64,000 nt of DNA from Gemmatimonadaceae bacterium (GCA_035633115.1 DASQFN010000045.1:1-64000), one strand, 5' to 3'; positions 16,402 through 25,279 are shown, numbered from the stretch's first letter. Notes: a model not told the origin generated them from the letters alone. Numbers and translations: made by a program.

Positions 16402-17747
16402 CAGCGGCGTCTGGCGCGATAGCCGGCGAGGAGCACACCGACGCTGTTCTGGAAGCGGCTCACACTGTCCACCGGCACCGTGAAGTGATTGTTGAGGATG
16501 CTGAATACGAGGCGATCGCCGTCGCCGTTGTTGACGTACCCCGACAATGAGCGCGCGAACTCGAGGCTCCCGGTCTTGGCGCGCATGTTCCCGGCGGCGG
16601 GAGTCCCGACCATGCGCGTTCTTATCGTGCCGTCGACGCCGGCAATTGGCAGCGCATCGTAGAAAACCTGAAACGCGGTGTCGCGCTGAATTGCGACGAG
16701 CGTTCTCACGACCGTTTCGGGCGTGAGCAGGTTATGACGCGAAAGTCCACTACCGTCGTACACGATGAATCCGTCCCGCTCCGCGCCCCACGCCACGAGC
16801 TGGCGCGAGACAACAGCTGATCCGCTGTCCGCGCTGCCAATACCCGAGCGCTCGAGGCCGATCGTTCGCAGCAACACTTCCGCGATCTGGTTTTGCGATG
16901 GCTTTTCCATGTAGCGAAGAATCTCACGCAGGGGTGGCGACGTGATTTTGAAGAGCTCGAAACCGTCAGTGATGAGTGGCTCATGGGTGTACGAAATTCC
17001 GCCGCTAATGACGATGCCCCGCGAGCTGAGCGCAGACGCGAGCGCTTCGAGGTACGTCCTTGCCGGCGAAGTTGTGGCTGTCGCTACGGTCGTGTCACGA
17101 CCCGCGATACGGCGCGTCACTGTTGTCATTCCTTCGTTGTACAGCAGCTCGTCGATTGGTGCGGCACTCCCGCCACTCAGGTCGTCCCACTCCCACCCGT
17201 ACCCATAGATCGTATCGGGAAACACATTGGGGCCACGCCACAGTTGGCCCGTCACGCGCTTGATGCCGTGGGCCAAGAGTGAGTCGGCTACACGCGCCAT
17301 CCAGTTCATGGCGTTGCCTTGCTGGACCCGATCGCTCACAGTGGGGTCGCCTCGCGCGGCCACTACAAGATGCCCCTCGAGCACACTGTCCCGGATCAAC
17401 CCATGTCCGACGAACGCCGTCTCGAACCTATAATCGGGCCCGAGCAGCGCGAGCGCGGATGCGCCGGTGATGATCTTCATGTTCGACGCCGGAATGAACA
17501 GCTTCCCGGCGTTGCGTGAATAGAGCGTGTCGCCGCTTGCCGGATTGACGACGAGAAGTCCGATGTGCGAACCCCGGAATTGCGGATTCGAGACGAGTGA
17601 GTCGATCGAATGCCTCAGCGTCTCCAACGGAGTTCGGACGGGAGCGATACCGCCCTGAGTAGTAGGCGCGCACCCCCAGAGGAACACCGTTAACGCCGCA
17701 AATCGAACCACAATGCGATATGCGGTCGCTCTCGTCGCGTCTCTCAT
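16401..17747 (-). CDS. dacB: D-alanyl-D-alanine carboxypeptidase/endopeptidase (S13, PBP4-like)
   Basis: 448 residues. A lipoprotein-like signal ends at Cys26 (FLWGCAP). Peptidase S13 motifs are complete: SNMK at 88-91 (nucleophile Ser88), YDGSGLSRHN as the SxN-type motif, and AKTGSLEF as KTG. Such enzymes trim or cut peptidoglycan cross-links in the periplasm. The large insertion between the first two motifs is typical of S13. The start overlaps the PTPS-family gene's stop by four bases and its own stop overlaps moeA. The mixture of envelope and cofactor functions in one operon has no obvious functional logic. Confidence 0.93.
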   Translation of the reverse strand: MRDATRATAYRIVVRFAALTVFLWGCAPTTQGGIAPVRTPLETLRHSIDSLVSNPQFRGSHIGLLVVNPASGDTLYSRNAGKLFIPASNMKIITGASALALLGPDYRFETAFVGHGLIRDSVLEGHLVVAARGDPTVSDRVQQGNAMNWMARVADSLLAHGIKRVTGQLWRGPNVFPDTIYGYGWEWDDLSGGSAAPIDELLYNEGMTTVTRRIAGRDTTVATATTSPARTYLEALASALSSRGIVISGGISYTHEPLITDGFELFKITSPPLREILRYMEKPSQNQIAEVLLRTIGLERSGIGSADSGSAVVSRQLVAWGAERDGFIVYDGSGLSRHNLLTPETVVRTLVAIQRDTAFQVFYDALPIAGVDGTIRTRMVGTPAAGNMRAKTGSLEFARSLSGYVNNGDGDRLVFSILNNHFTVPVDSVSRFQNSVGVLLAGYRARRR

Positions 17748-18166
17748 TCGGAGCGATAAGACGCGCTGAGCGTTTTATCCTCGGCGACCCTGACCTCGGT
17801 CACTCGCGTTTCAGGTGGGAGTGAAGCCTGAACGCGCTCGCTGATGAAGCGGGCGATGTTCTCGCCTGTCGGCACCAGCTCGCCGTCGGCGAACTCAGGT
17901 ACCTCGAGATTGATGTTGCGATGATCGAACCGCTGGCGCACTTCTGTCTCGAGCACGCGGTCGAGAAGGCCGAGATCGACGACGAATCCCGTGACGTCGT
18001 CAATCTCGCCCCGCACGGTGACATCGCACGTGTATGTGTGGCCGTGATAGCTCGGCCGGGCGCAGGCGCCGAACACGGCTTCGTTCTTTTCGTCGCTCCA
18101 CTCGGGGCGACGATAGCGGTGCGCAGCGGCGAAGGTAACGCGTCGCGTCAGGTATGCGGTCGGCAT
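17744..18166 (-). CDS. 6-pyruvoyl-tetrahydropterin synthase / QueD family
   Basis: 140 residues. Zinc ligands are His16 (TFAAAHR) and His41/His43 (HGHTYT); DHRNIN carries another active-site His. The proposed catalytic cysteine is Cys35, five residues before HGH. QueD proper usually has Cys three residues before HGH; the five-residue spacing is, as I recall, that of PTPS-II, the tetrahydrobiopterin-type enzyme. The reaction could thus be 6-carboxy- or 6-pyruvoyl-tetrahydropterin synthesis from dihydroneopterin triphosphate. No queC, queE or queF is in the window to tip the balance. It leads the dacB-moeA operon. Confidence 0.85.
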   Translation of the reverse strand: MPTAYLTRRVTFAAAHRYRRPEWSDEKNEAVFGACARPSYHGHTYTCDVTVRGEIDDVTGFVVDLGLLDRVLETEVRQRFDHRNINLEVPEFADGELVPTGENIARFISERVQASLPPETRVTEVRVAEDKTLSASYRSE

Positions 18167-18250
18167 AGGGGGTTAAATGTGCCGTCGCACTGCGGCAGCG
18201 GGGAGGTCCGCTATCTATCGCCCCCGCGCACGTGCACGCGGGCGCGACGC

Positions 18251-18757
18251 TCAGTCGAATGCGTCGCGCCGCGACTCCGGCTCATCGAGGCCTTCGGGCG
18301 TCGGCCCCTCGGGGGGAATCCACGGCTCCGCTTCCTGTATCGCCTGAGTGACGTCGTGTGTTGCGCGCGGGTTTTGATTGCGATCCCGCGTTAGGTGCTC
18401 CGCCTCCGGGTTCTGTTGACCCGGCCCATCGCCCAGAAGTATTCCGGAGTGCTCGTCCTCGTCGACGAGGTGCTCGTCGATCGCCTCGGGACTCTCGGCC
18501 CGCCGGATATCGTCCACAACGAGCAGGTTCTCGGCGTCCTTGAGTCCGATGAGGTCGGTCAACACATGATCGACCACGCGAAGCTCGACGTTGGTTCCGA
18601 CCCGTCCGGAAACGCTCACGCGTCCGTCGCGGACGTTGACCGTGATGTCGTCGGCGTCGAATGCCTTCTGCGCGCGAAGCTCGGTTCTCACGAGCGTCCG
18701 AAGCTCATCGTCGGAGAGATTCGCGATCTCGTCGGTATTATCGTAGTCGTCGGCCAT
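18251..18757 (-). CDS. BON-domain protein
   Basis: 168 residues, no signal peptide. Residues ~15-90 form one BON domain (LSDDELRTLVRTELRAQKAFDADDITVNV, then GRVSVSGRV and a hydrophobic VVDHVLTDLIGL helix). BON domains often bind lipid or envelope surfaces, and cytoplasmic ones may sense ions. The remaining half is acidic and low in complexity, with Pro-rich and Asp/Glu-rich stretches and no fold I recognise. It is a lone leftward gene with about 80 bases on the downstream side before the PTPS gene. Confidence 0.75.
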   Translation of the reverse strand: MADDYDNTDEIANLSDDELRTLVRTELRAQKAFDADDITVNVRDGRVSVSGRVGTNVELRVVDHVLTDLIGLKDAENLLVVDDIRRAESPEAIDEHLVDEDEHSGILLGDGPGQQNPEAEHLTRDRNQNPRATHDVTQAIQEAEPWIPPEGPTPEGLDEPESRRDAFD

Positions 18758-18798
18758 TTCGTCCTCGCGCTCCTGCCGGACGCGTGGAGCGCCGGCTG

Positions 18799-19500
18799 TT
18801 ATCGGAAGAGGAGGTACGACACTCCGAGCGTGAACGCTCCGTTTCTCTTCCAGAAGTTCTTGGCCTGATCGGCGTCGAGCACCGCAGTATTGTCGCTCGT
18901 CAGAAAGTAATACTGACTCGGATACTTGATCTGATACATGTAAGTACCAACGTCCGCCCGAATCTGCAGACGGCCACCCGGTACGAACCGCAGGCCACCG
19001 GCAACCGAAATGGCAAATGTGGTGCCGAGTCTGTACGGATCCTCGTCGACTTTCTTGCCGGCGTCGGTGGCGATGCCCAGCCCCGTGTAAATCACAGGAA
19101 CGATCCCGTGAAAGCTTCGCTGCCCCGTGAGGTTGAGGGAGATTCCGGCGTCCGCCAGATATACCGGCCAGCTGCGAACTCCAAGGCTACGCGTAGCAGC
19201 GGGCTCCGTCGGGTTGATCACGTTTCTCTCGCTGAATGCCTGCGCGAGGCGGACAACGAGCTGCGCCGGCCCTCCAACGACAACCTCGTAGCGGACTCCA
19301 GCGAGTCCGCCGCCTCTCGGTGCCACGCCGGCGGGATCGGAGCTCGGCCGAAAGTATCCTCCAAACAACGTTGCCTCATGATGGTACTCGAGATCGCGGT
19401 AAGGGCTCCTCTCCGGCGGGTACCCTGTGCTCACCTGCGCCGCCGCAGGGCTCGCTGCAATCGCCGCAAAAACTGCAAACACGAACAAGCTACGCTTCAT
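18799..19500 (-). CDS. Predicted outer-membrane beta-barrel protein, unknown function
   Basis: 233 residues from ATG 19500, which gives a clear signal peptide (MKRSLFVFAVFAAIAASPAAAQ) and overlaps the gpmI stop as ATGA. The mature protein alternates amphipathic strands separated by turns (GVRYEVVVGGPAQLVVRLAQAF, HGIVPVIYTGLGIA, FAISVAGGLRFVPGGRLQIRADVG) and ends TLGVSYLLFR, an aromatic terminal strand typical of small outer-membrane barrels. No specific function can be named. Coupling to a glycolytic gene is probably incidental. Confidence 0.7.
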   Translation of the reverse strand: MKRSLFVFAVFAAIAASPAAAQVSTGYPPERSPYRDLEYHHEATLFGGYFRPSSDPAGVAPRGGGLAGVRYEVVVGGPAQLVVRLAQAFSERNVINPTEPAATRSLGVRSWPVYLADAGISLNLTGQRSFHGIVPVIYTGLGIATDAGKKVDEDPYRLGTTFAISVAGGLRFVPGGRLQIRADVGTYMYQIKYPSQYYFLTSDNTAVLDADQAKNFWKRNGAFTLGVSYLLFR

Positions 19501-21059
19501 CCGGTCTCTCCAAGTGGGGTTCCAGTCATCTCTTCCGGCTGATCCATGCCGAACATTCCTAATATAGTTGGCGCAACGTCGCACAAAGCGCCGCCGTCGC
19601 GAAAAGCGCGCACATCGTCAACGCCAATCGCCACGAACGGCACCGGATTCGATGTGTGCGCGGTGTGCGGACCACCGCTCTCGGGGTCGATCATCATCTC
19701 GGCGTTGCCGTGATCGGCCGTTATCAGTAGCCTGAGGCCTGCGCTCTCCGCCGAAGCGAGAACGCGCGCGAGACAGGTATCCACGGTTTCCACCGCGCGG
19801 ATCGTCGCCGCCAGCGAGCCACTGTGTCCCACCATATCGGCGTTGGCGTAATTGCACAGAATGAAGTCGTGCTCCCTGCGGGCGATTGCCGAGCAAAGAA
19901 CGTCGGTGATTCCGGGGGCGCTCATTTCCGGCATCAGATCGTATGTCGCAACCTTTTGACTCGGCACGAGAATCCGCTCCTCCCCTTTGCACTGTGCCTC
20001 GCGCCCTCCGTTAAAGAAGTAAGTCACATGCGGGTACTTCTCCGTTTCCGCCGTCTTCAGCATCGTCCGCCCGTTGTTCGATAGAACCTCGGCGAGAATG
20101 CGCGCCATCGATTGCGGCGCAAACGCAACGGCGACATTGAGGGTTGGGTCGTATTCCGTGAGTGTCGTCACGGAAACGCTCCGCCTGCTGGAGATGTCGA
20201 ATCCGTCGAACTTCGGATCGGTGAGACCTCTCACGATCTGCCGCATTCTGTCCGAGCGGTAATTGAAGCAGATCACCTGATCGCCGTCATGCATCGGCGC
20301 GACAGCTACTCGATTCTCGACGATTACAACCGGCACGATGAACTCGTCGGTCACACCGGCGTCGTACGCAGCACGAATTGCTGCCAGTGGATCGGTCGCG
20401 CTCGGGCCAGTCCCGTCGACTATCGCCCGATAAGCCAGCTCAGTTCGCTGCCACCGGCGATCGCGATCCATCGCGTAATAGCGTCCCGATACCGACGCGA
20501 CGCGCACACTCGTGGTCTCATTGCGTCGCTCGCCTCCGATCTCACCGAGCAGCTTCTGCATGTATCCCAGTGCTGAACGGGGCAGTGTATCGCGTCCATC
20601 GGTGAATGCATGAATCGCGACCCGCGGAACTCGCTCACGCCGGGCCAGCTCGATGACCGCGAGAAGGTGCGTGTCGATCGCGTGAACTCCACCCGACCCG
20701 ATGAGTCCGAGCAGATGGAGCGGCCGACCGTGTTCACGCGCGGTGCGGCAGGCAGCGACCAGAGCGTCGTTTCGGAAGAATGATCCGTCAGCGATTGCGG
20801 TCGAGATACGCACGAGGTCCTGCATCACGACACGGCCAGCGCCGAGATTCAGGTGCCCGACCTCGCTGTTTCCCATCTGCCCTTGTGGCAGGCCTACGCG
20901 AGTGCCCGACGCGTCGAGCAGCGTGCGCACGGGATGCCGCCATATCGAGTCCCACGTGGGCGTGCTGGCCAGTGCAATCGCGTTCCCTTCGGTCTCTCTC
21001 CGGTAGCCCCAGCCGTCGAGGACGATCAGTGCAACCGGACGCGATATATCTCGGGCCAT
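19497..21059 (-). CDS. gpmI: 2,3-bisphosphoglycerate-independent phosphoglycerate mutase
   Basis: 520 residues, the normal size. The alkaline-phosphatase-like metal site begins with LIVLDGWG, and catalytic Ser65 lies in GQMGNSEVGHLN. Further conserved parts are HAFTDGRDT, GRYYAMDRD, ICFNYRSDRMRQI, and the second metal set NYANADMVGHSG and LITADHGNAE. It interconverts 3- and 2-phosphoglycerate in the cytoplasm using two manganese ions. It is divergent from the SH3 protein gene, with 77 bases between them holding both promoters. Confidence 0.97.
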   Translation of the reverse strand: MARDISRPVALIVLDGWGYRRETEGNAIALASTPTWDSIWRHPVRTLLDASGTRVGLPQGQMGNSEVGHLNLGAGRVVMQDLVRISTAIADGSFFRNDALVAACRTAREHGRPLHLLGLIGSGGVHAIDTHLLAVIELARRERVPRVAIHAFTDGRDTLPRSALGYMQKLLGEIGGERRNETTSVRVASVSGRYYAMDRDRRWQRTELAYRAIVDGTGPSATDPLAAIRAAYDAGVTDEFIVPVVIVENRVAVAPMHDGDQVICFNYRSDRMRQIVRGLTDPKFDGFDISSRRSVSVTTLTEYDPTLNVAVAFAPQSMARILAEVLSNNGRTMLKTAETEKYPHVTYFFNGGREAQCKGEERILVPSQKVATYDLMPEMSAPGITDVLCSAIARREHDFILCNYANADMVGHSGSLAATIRAVETVDTCLARVLASAESAGLRLLITADHGNAEMMIDPESGGPHTAHTSNPVPFVAIGVDDVRAFRDGGALCDVAPTILGMFGMDQPEEMTGTPLGETG

Positions 21060-21136
21060 TATTGCTCGATGAGGGTAACATTGTACGTTAGAAGCCGGCC
21101 GCCAAATGTACCCCCCCTAAAAGACACCATCCAGCG

Positions 21137-21706
21137 ATGCGCATTCTATTTGTTCTCGCGTTATTTGCCGCGCCCGCGGTCTCCGCGCAGGAGGCACTTT
21201 ACAACGCGGCCCGGGTCACCCCGATGCGTTCGGCACCAGGCCCCGACGCAGCTCCCTCACCGGTAGTTGGTCAGGTGAACCGTGGCTCGACGGTCGAGGT
21301 AATCGCTCGCGATCGCGGCTGGGTGAGGGTAAAGCTCGAGGGATGGGTGCGCGAGTCGGACCTCGTGGTCGCCGACAGCTCGCTTCGTCCGTTGAGCGCC
21401 GCTGACATCCGAAGCGATCCCGGGGCTGCGCAAGGCAAGCTCGTGCGCTGGAACGTTCAGGCAGTGTCGCTTCAGACCGCCGACGCTTTGCGGGTTGGAC
21501 TCTCGCCCGGCGAGCCCTATCTCCTGGCCCTCGGCCCCGGCGTCGAAAAGAGTCTGGTATACCTCACGGTGCCCCCGGGCCTCTTGCCGAGCGTTCGAAA
21601 TCTTCCCGCGATGGCCGAGGTCGTGGTGGTTGCGAGAATCCGCAACGGGCGCAGTGAGCCGGCAGGAGTGCCCATTCTCGATCTTCAAAGCGTGACGAGA
21701 AAGTAG
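21137..21706 (+). CDS. Secreted SH3-domain protein
   Basis: 189 residues. A signal peptide (MRILFVLALFAAPAVSAQ) is followed by a bacterial SH3 domain at ~25-80: RVTPMRSAPGPD, GQVNRGSTVEVIARDRGWVRVKLEGWVRESDL. The C-terminal ~100 residues (RWNVQAVSLQTADALRVGL, EPYLLALGPG, PAMAEVVVVARIRNGR) form a second beta-rich domain I cannot assign. Bacterial SH3 domains commonly bind peptidoglycan. The stop abuts the next ATG directly, and the cluster continues with an L,D-transpeptidase and an M15-like peptidase, so a cell-wall role is likely. Confidence 0.75.
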   Translation: MRILFVLALFAAPAVSAQEALYNAARVTPMRSAPGPDAAPSPVVGQVNRGSTVEVIARDRGWVRVKLEGWVRESDLVVADSSLRPLSAADIRSDPGAAQGKLVRWNVQAVSLQTADALRVGLSPGEPYLLALGPGVEKSLVYLTVPPGLLPSVRNLPAMAEVVVVARIRNGRSEPAGVPILDLQSVTRK

Positions 21707-22396
21707 ATGGAATCACCCGACAGCACTCGCGGCGGACCGGGTCAGCCGCAGGACGAGCCGGGCAGTCGTCGAGACCCTGCAAAGGGACGCGAGGGCGACC
21801 GCCGTCGCGGTAACTGGCGCGACTTCAGGCAGTCGTATCCCGGGTTCGTCTTCACGCTCATCCTCGCGCTGCTCGCCATTCTCATGCTCGACGGGTTTCT
21901 CGTCTATAAGCGCCGCGCATACACGGAAGAGGTGAACCGGCTGCGCGGGGCGATGACGGAAGCAGAGCGGGAAAGGACAGACGCCATAGTGCAGGCCGAG
22001 CAGGACAAAGCGCGCATTGCGATCGAGCTCGCGAAGCGACAGGCAAAGCTGGAGAAGTCTTTGCATCTGGGTGTGGCGCTCGACAGCGGGAGGATTTACC
22101 TCGAGCGGGAAGGCGCGGTTCTACGTGAGATGGCGGCGCTTTTCGGACCCGAGGTCGGTGTGACCCCGGGGTCGGATTCTCTCCCTGTGGTGATACCTCG
22201 CGGGCAGCGAACGGTTGTGCGACTCGATGAGAATAGAATCGTCCTTGAAGGGGGAAGTGCAATCGAAGCCGCGAGCACGGACGTGGCTTCCACGGATACC
22301 TCGCCAATACCTGCCGGCAACGTTCGCATCGGACTCACAGACATGAAGGCGATTCGCCCGAATCTGAGTCGCGGCATGCGCGTATACTTTTATTGA
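21707..22396 (+). CDS. Single-pass membrane protein with coiled coil
   Basis: 229 residues. Residues 1-45 are hydrophilic and Gly/Arg/Asp-rich; one transmembrane helix follows (FVFTLILALLAILMLDGFLVY); then ~50 residues of heptad-like coiled coil rich in Glu/Ala/Lys (YTEEVNRLRG to KRQAKLEKSLH). The remainder is a beta-rich periplasmic-type domain with Val/Ile/Pro strands. Basic residues flank the N-side of the helix, so the C-terminus is probably outside. No known family is recognised. It is wedged between the SH3 gene (0 bases) and the L,D-transpeptidase gene (4 bases), suggesting a scaffold or partner for these. Confidence 0.65.
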   Translation: MESPDSTRGGPGQPQDEPGSRRDPAKGREGDRRRGNWRDFRQSYPGFVFTLILALLAILMLDGFLVYKRRAYTEEVNRLRGAMTEAERERTDAIVQAEQDKARIAIELAKRQAKLEKSLHLGVALDSGRIYLEREGAVLREMAALFGPEVGVTPGSDSLPVVIPRGQRTVVRLDENRIVLEGGSAIEAASTDVASTDTSPIPAGNVRIGLTDMKAIRPNLSRGMRVYFY

Positions 22397-22400
22397 AGGT

Positions 22401-23261
22401 GTGACAATGGGTTTTGTTAATACTCTCACGCACGGCAGCAAGTGGATCTGGATCACGCTGCTTGGCTTCGCCGGGGCCACGGTGGCGAGCGCGATGCTGG
22501 TGACGAAAACAGCAGACCTTCGCTATCAGCGCGACGTGAATCGAATGGTCTTCAACGACAACCTGAACGTCCTTCAGGAAGTGAAGGCCAAGCTTGGCTT
22601 GACGACGGACAGTCTGAACCGCCTCGTGTCGAGCCCTGCGGCTCAACCCAATCAGCCTTACATCGTGATCAGCATCGCCGAACGCGAGCTGTGGTACAAG
22701 CGGGGCAACGAGGTGTTGTTCCATACGCAGGTTGCGACAGGCAGCGGGAAGACTCTCGTCTCGGGGGCCAGCGGCAAGGAGTGGAAGTTCGAGACGCCGC
22801 GGGGACGTCTCAGGGTGGAGGCGAAGGAAGTAGATCCGGCGTGGGTTCCTCCCGACTGGCACTTTCAGGAACAGGCGATGAAGCGCGGACTCGGCGTTGT
22901 CCGGCTCGAGCGCGGACGCGCGATTCCAAGCTCTGACGGGTCCGTGATAACGGTCTCGGGCACGGAGGTCGTGAGGCGGTATCCGAACGGGTCGGTCGTT
23001 CCACTGGAGGCGGCTGACGGACGGGAGATAGTCGCCAACGGCAACATCATCATTCCGCCGTTCGGCACGACGCAGCGGCGTTACCTCGGTGTCCTCGGAA
23101 CCCGCCGGCTGAAGCTCGGCGACGGATACGGGCTGCATGGCACAAACCAGCCCGAAACAATCGGACGAGCAGTCAGCCACGGTTGTGTCCGCCTGCGCAA
23201 CGAGGATATAGAAAAGCTCTACGAAATGGTACCGGTGGGGACGCCGGTTTTCATCTACTGA
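22401..23261 (+). CDS. L,D-transpeptidase (YkuD domain)
   Basis: 286 residues with an N-terminal membrane anchor (KWIWITLLGFAGATVASAML). The catalytic core is at the C-terminus: GYGLHGTNQP followed by AVSHGCVRLRNEDI, with nucleophile Cys in SHGCVRL. YIVISIAERELWYKRG opens the domain and VATGSGKT follows. L,D-transpeptidases make 3-3 peptidoglycan cross-links or attach proteins to the wall in the periplasm. An insert between domain start and active site (about 80 residues) is longer than in minimal YkuD proteins. The stop overlaps the next gene's start (TGATG). Confidence 0.9.
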   Translation: MTMGFVNTLTHGSKWIWITLLGFAGATVASAMLVTKTADLRYQRDVNRMVFNDNLNVLQEVKAKLGLTTDSLNRLVSSPAAQPNQPYIVISIAERELWYKRGNEVLFHTQVATGSGKTLVSGASGKEWKFETPRGRLRVEAKEVDPAWVPPDWHFQEQAMKRGLGVVRLERGRAIPSSDGSVITVSGTEVVRRYPNGSVVPLEAADGREIVANGNIIIPPFGTTQRRYLGVLGTRRLKLGDGYGLHGTNQPETIGRAVSHGCVRLRNEDIEKLYEMVPVGTPVFIY

Positions 23262-24319
23262 TGTCCGGCCTGGCGCCGGAAGTTTCGCAAGACCTGGGCA
23301 ACGTCGTGCAGGCCACGTTTTTCAAGCGGCCGAAGCCGGCAACCTTCGTTACCATCCTGCTGGTCGTCGCGGCCACGCTCGGCGCAGTCCAGTTCCGATC
23401 GAGCATCACGCCCTTCGCAGTGAAGCCGTTCGGCAAGTTTCTCTCTGAAGCGCTCCCCATTGCGGTCCCGTCATCAACCGCGTTCGGCACGAGTGGCGGA
23501 GTTCTCCTCCGTTTCGCACTGCCCGGCGAGCGAATCCGTTATCCGCTCGACGTGCATGGGGACCCAACCTCCCTGCAGTACGACTGGGTGAGACTCGGCG
23601 AAACCGTCGCGTCCGGCAGGCCGCAACCGCTCGTCGGCGCGGATGTGAATGCTCCGTTCAAGGCCGGCTTCTATCGCCTTGCACTCGTGCGGGGGGACCA
23701 GCTTCGCATCATCGACGGATTGACGCTCGCCGTGCTCGTGCCTTTCAAGGAAAAGGAAGGGACGATGCTCAACGGCTATCGCATCGGAACGTATCTCAAG
23801 GAGAAGCTAGCGGGCAATCAGGATCCTCCGGCCGGGTTTCTCGAGATTACCGAGCGCGACGTGAGTCTTCCGATAAGCAAGCACCTTCGGGTGGGCGATT
23901 TCCTGAGCCACGACAATCAGCAGACGTGGCCCCGGTATGCCGCTGTCAGTCCCCGCCTGCTGGACAAGCTGGAGCTCGTGATCTCCGAAATCATGAGATG
24001 GCACGGCTCGGCTGCGCCCAGGAGTCTGGCGCTCGACGTACATTCGGGGTTTCGCGCGCCCGCGTACAACAGCCGCATCAGGCGCGCGGCACGAGACAGC
24101 CAGCATCAATACGGTGACGCTGCAGACCTCATCCTTGACGCCAACGGCGACGGGAAGCTGACTTCACTCGACAGCCGGATGGTTGGGCTCGCGGTTGAGA
24201 TCGTGGAACTCAAGCATCCCGAGCTCGTAGGTGGGTTGGGGGTCTACACGAGCGGGCACGCACGAACCACCTACGTGCACATCGACGCGCGCGGTAAGCG
24301 GGCGCGCTGGCGCGGATAA
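23261..24319 (+). CDS. M15/YcbK-type D-Ala-D-Ala peptidase-like protein
   Basis: 352 residues from ATG 23261, which overlaps the transpeptidase stop. A hydrophobic anchor lies at ~30-50 (PATFVTILLVVAATLGAV). The C-terminal ~120 residues carry the zinc motif of the YcbK/DUF882 branch of peptidase M15: SGFRAPAYN, then SQHQYGDAADLI (His and Asp ligands) and TYVHIDARGKRARW (His ligand). The N-terminal ~170 residues, rich in beta strands, have no family I recognise. Pairing with an L,D-transpeptidase suggests joint remodelling of peptidoglycan peptides. Confidence 0.85.
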   Translation: MSGLAPEVSQDLGNVVQATFFKRPKPATFVTILLVVAATLGAVQFRSSITPFAVKPFGKFLSEALPIAVPSSTAFGTSGGVLLRFALPGERIRYPLDVHGDPTSLQYDWVRLGETVASGRPQPLVGADVNAPFKAGFYRLALVRGDQLRIIDGLTLAVLVPFKEKEGTMLNGYRIGTYLKEKLAGNQDPPAGFLEITERDVSLPISKHLRVGDFLSHDNQQTWPRYAAVSPRLLDKLELVISEIMRWHGSAAPRSLALDVHSGFRAPAYNSRIRRAARDSQHQYGDAADLILDANGDGKLTSLDSRMVGLAVEIVELKHPELVGGLGVYTSGHARTTYVHIDARGKRARWRG

Positions 24320-24347
24320 GCGGGCGAGGGAGGAGGGGGAGCCGACG

Positions 24348-24761
24348 ATGAACGATATTCTGCGGGACAGGCTGATCAGGAAGCTGGACACTCTGCCTGA
24401 AGAGCGCGTGTACCAGATCTTCGACTTCATCGATTTTCTGGAGTCGAAGTACGCTCAACGGTCGAGCCAGTCCTCGAATCCTCTGAAAAGGTTCGCCGAG
24501 GGAATGGAGGACACGCTTCGAGCGGGGAAAATGTCGGCAAATGTGATTGGCGGCACGATGAACATCATGAACAAGGCAGTAGGCGCGATCAACGATGTCG
24601 CGGCGGCTGGCAAGTCTGTTGCAAGTGAAATCATCGGCGTTGCGACCGGAGGGCCGGCCGAGCCGAAGCCGCCGGAAGTCACTCCCCCGGACATACCGCG
24701 GGGCGGGCCGCACGAATTGGGGAGTCAGCTGCCAAAACCCCCGGGAGACGAGCGTAAGTGA
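24348..24761 (+). CDS. Small hypothetical protein with DUF2281-like N-terminus
   Basis: 137 residues. ATG 24348 is preceded by a strong GAGGAGGGGGA ribosome-binding site; an in-frame earlier reading would overlap the M15-like gene. Residues ~5-35 (LIRKLDTLPEERVYQIFDF, then IDFLESK) resemble the short helical DUF2281-type module found in some antitoxin-like and hypothetical proteins. The middle is Gly/Ala/Met-rich (VIGGTMNIMNKAVGAIND) and could associate with membranes; the end is Pro-rich. Function unknown. It lies between the cell-wall cluster and a DUF1232 gene. Confidence 0.6.
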   Translation: MNDILRDRLIRKLDTLPEERVYQIFDFIDFLESKYAQRSSQSSNPLKRFAEGMEDTLRAGKMSANVIGGTMNIMNKAVGAINDVAAAGKSVASEIIGVATGGPAEPKPPEVTPPDIPRGGPHELGSQLPKPPGDERK

Positions 24762-24807
24762 CAATCAACATTGGGCGGGTTACACCGACCGGAAAAGAGG
24801 TGACGTG

Positions 24808-25278
24808 ATGGCCCGCAAGACTACTCCCTCGACGGCCGCTCCAACGGGCAGAAGGACGCGAGCCATCCCGGCCGAAGTAAAGAGCTCGAACCGTCCGAGA
24901 ACCGGCGCAAAGCGAACCGTGATGGGAACCGTGAGCGAGATTCCGAATTTTCTGAGGCTTCTGTACGGTCTCATCACGGATCGCCGGGTTGCGAACATCG
25001 ACAAGCTCGTCGTCGCCGGCGCGATCGCGTACATTCTGATGCCGCTCGACCTCATGCCCGACTTCATTCCGTTCCTGGGAGAAGTGGATGACGTCTTCCT
25101 GCTGATCTTTGCGATCCAGCGACTTATCAGCAACGCGGGCAAGGCGGTCGTCGCCGACCACTGGGTCGGCGATGCGGCTGAGCTCCGAGCGCTCAACCTC
25201 GAGCGCATTCTCGCGGCTTGCGCCTTTTTTCTCCCGCGGCGCATGCGACGTCGCCTCCGCGCAATAGGGCGCGTCTGA
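24808..25278 (+). CDS. DUF1232 (YkvA-like) membrane protein
   Basis: 156 residues from ATG 24808, with GAAAAGAGG upstream as ribosome-binding site. The DUF1232 core is unmistakable: VAGAIAYILMPLDLMPDFIPFLGEVDDVFLL. The first ~45 residues are basic and Thr/Pro-rich; two hydrophobic segments follow, then a basic C-terminus (FFLPRRMRRRLRAI). The family is widespread and uncharacterised; localisation in the inner membrane is likely. The lipoprotein gene at 25280 starts one base after its stop. Confidence 0.82.
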   Translation: MARKTTPSTAAPTGRRTRAIPAEVKSSNRPRTGAKRTVMGTVSEIPNFLRLLYGLITDRRVANIDKLVVAGAIAYILMPLDLMPDFIPFLGEVDDVFLLIFAIQRLISNAGKAVVADHWVGDAAELRALNLERILAACAFFLPRRMRRRLRAIGRV

Positions 25279-25279
25279 A

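Noticed and set aside
23183-23260. Earlier start for the M15-like peptidase
   Set aside because: It overlaps the catalytic end of the L,D-transpeptidase; ATG 23261 couples directly to that gene's stop.
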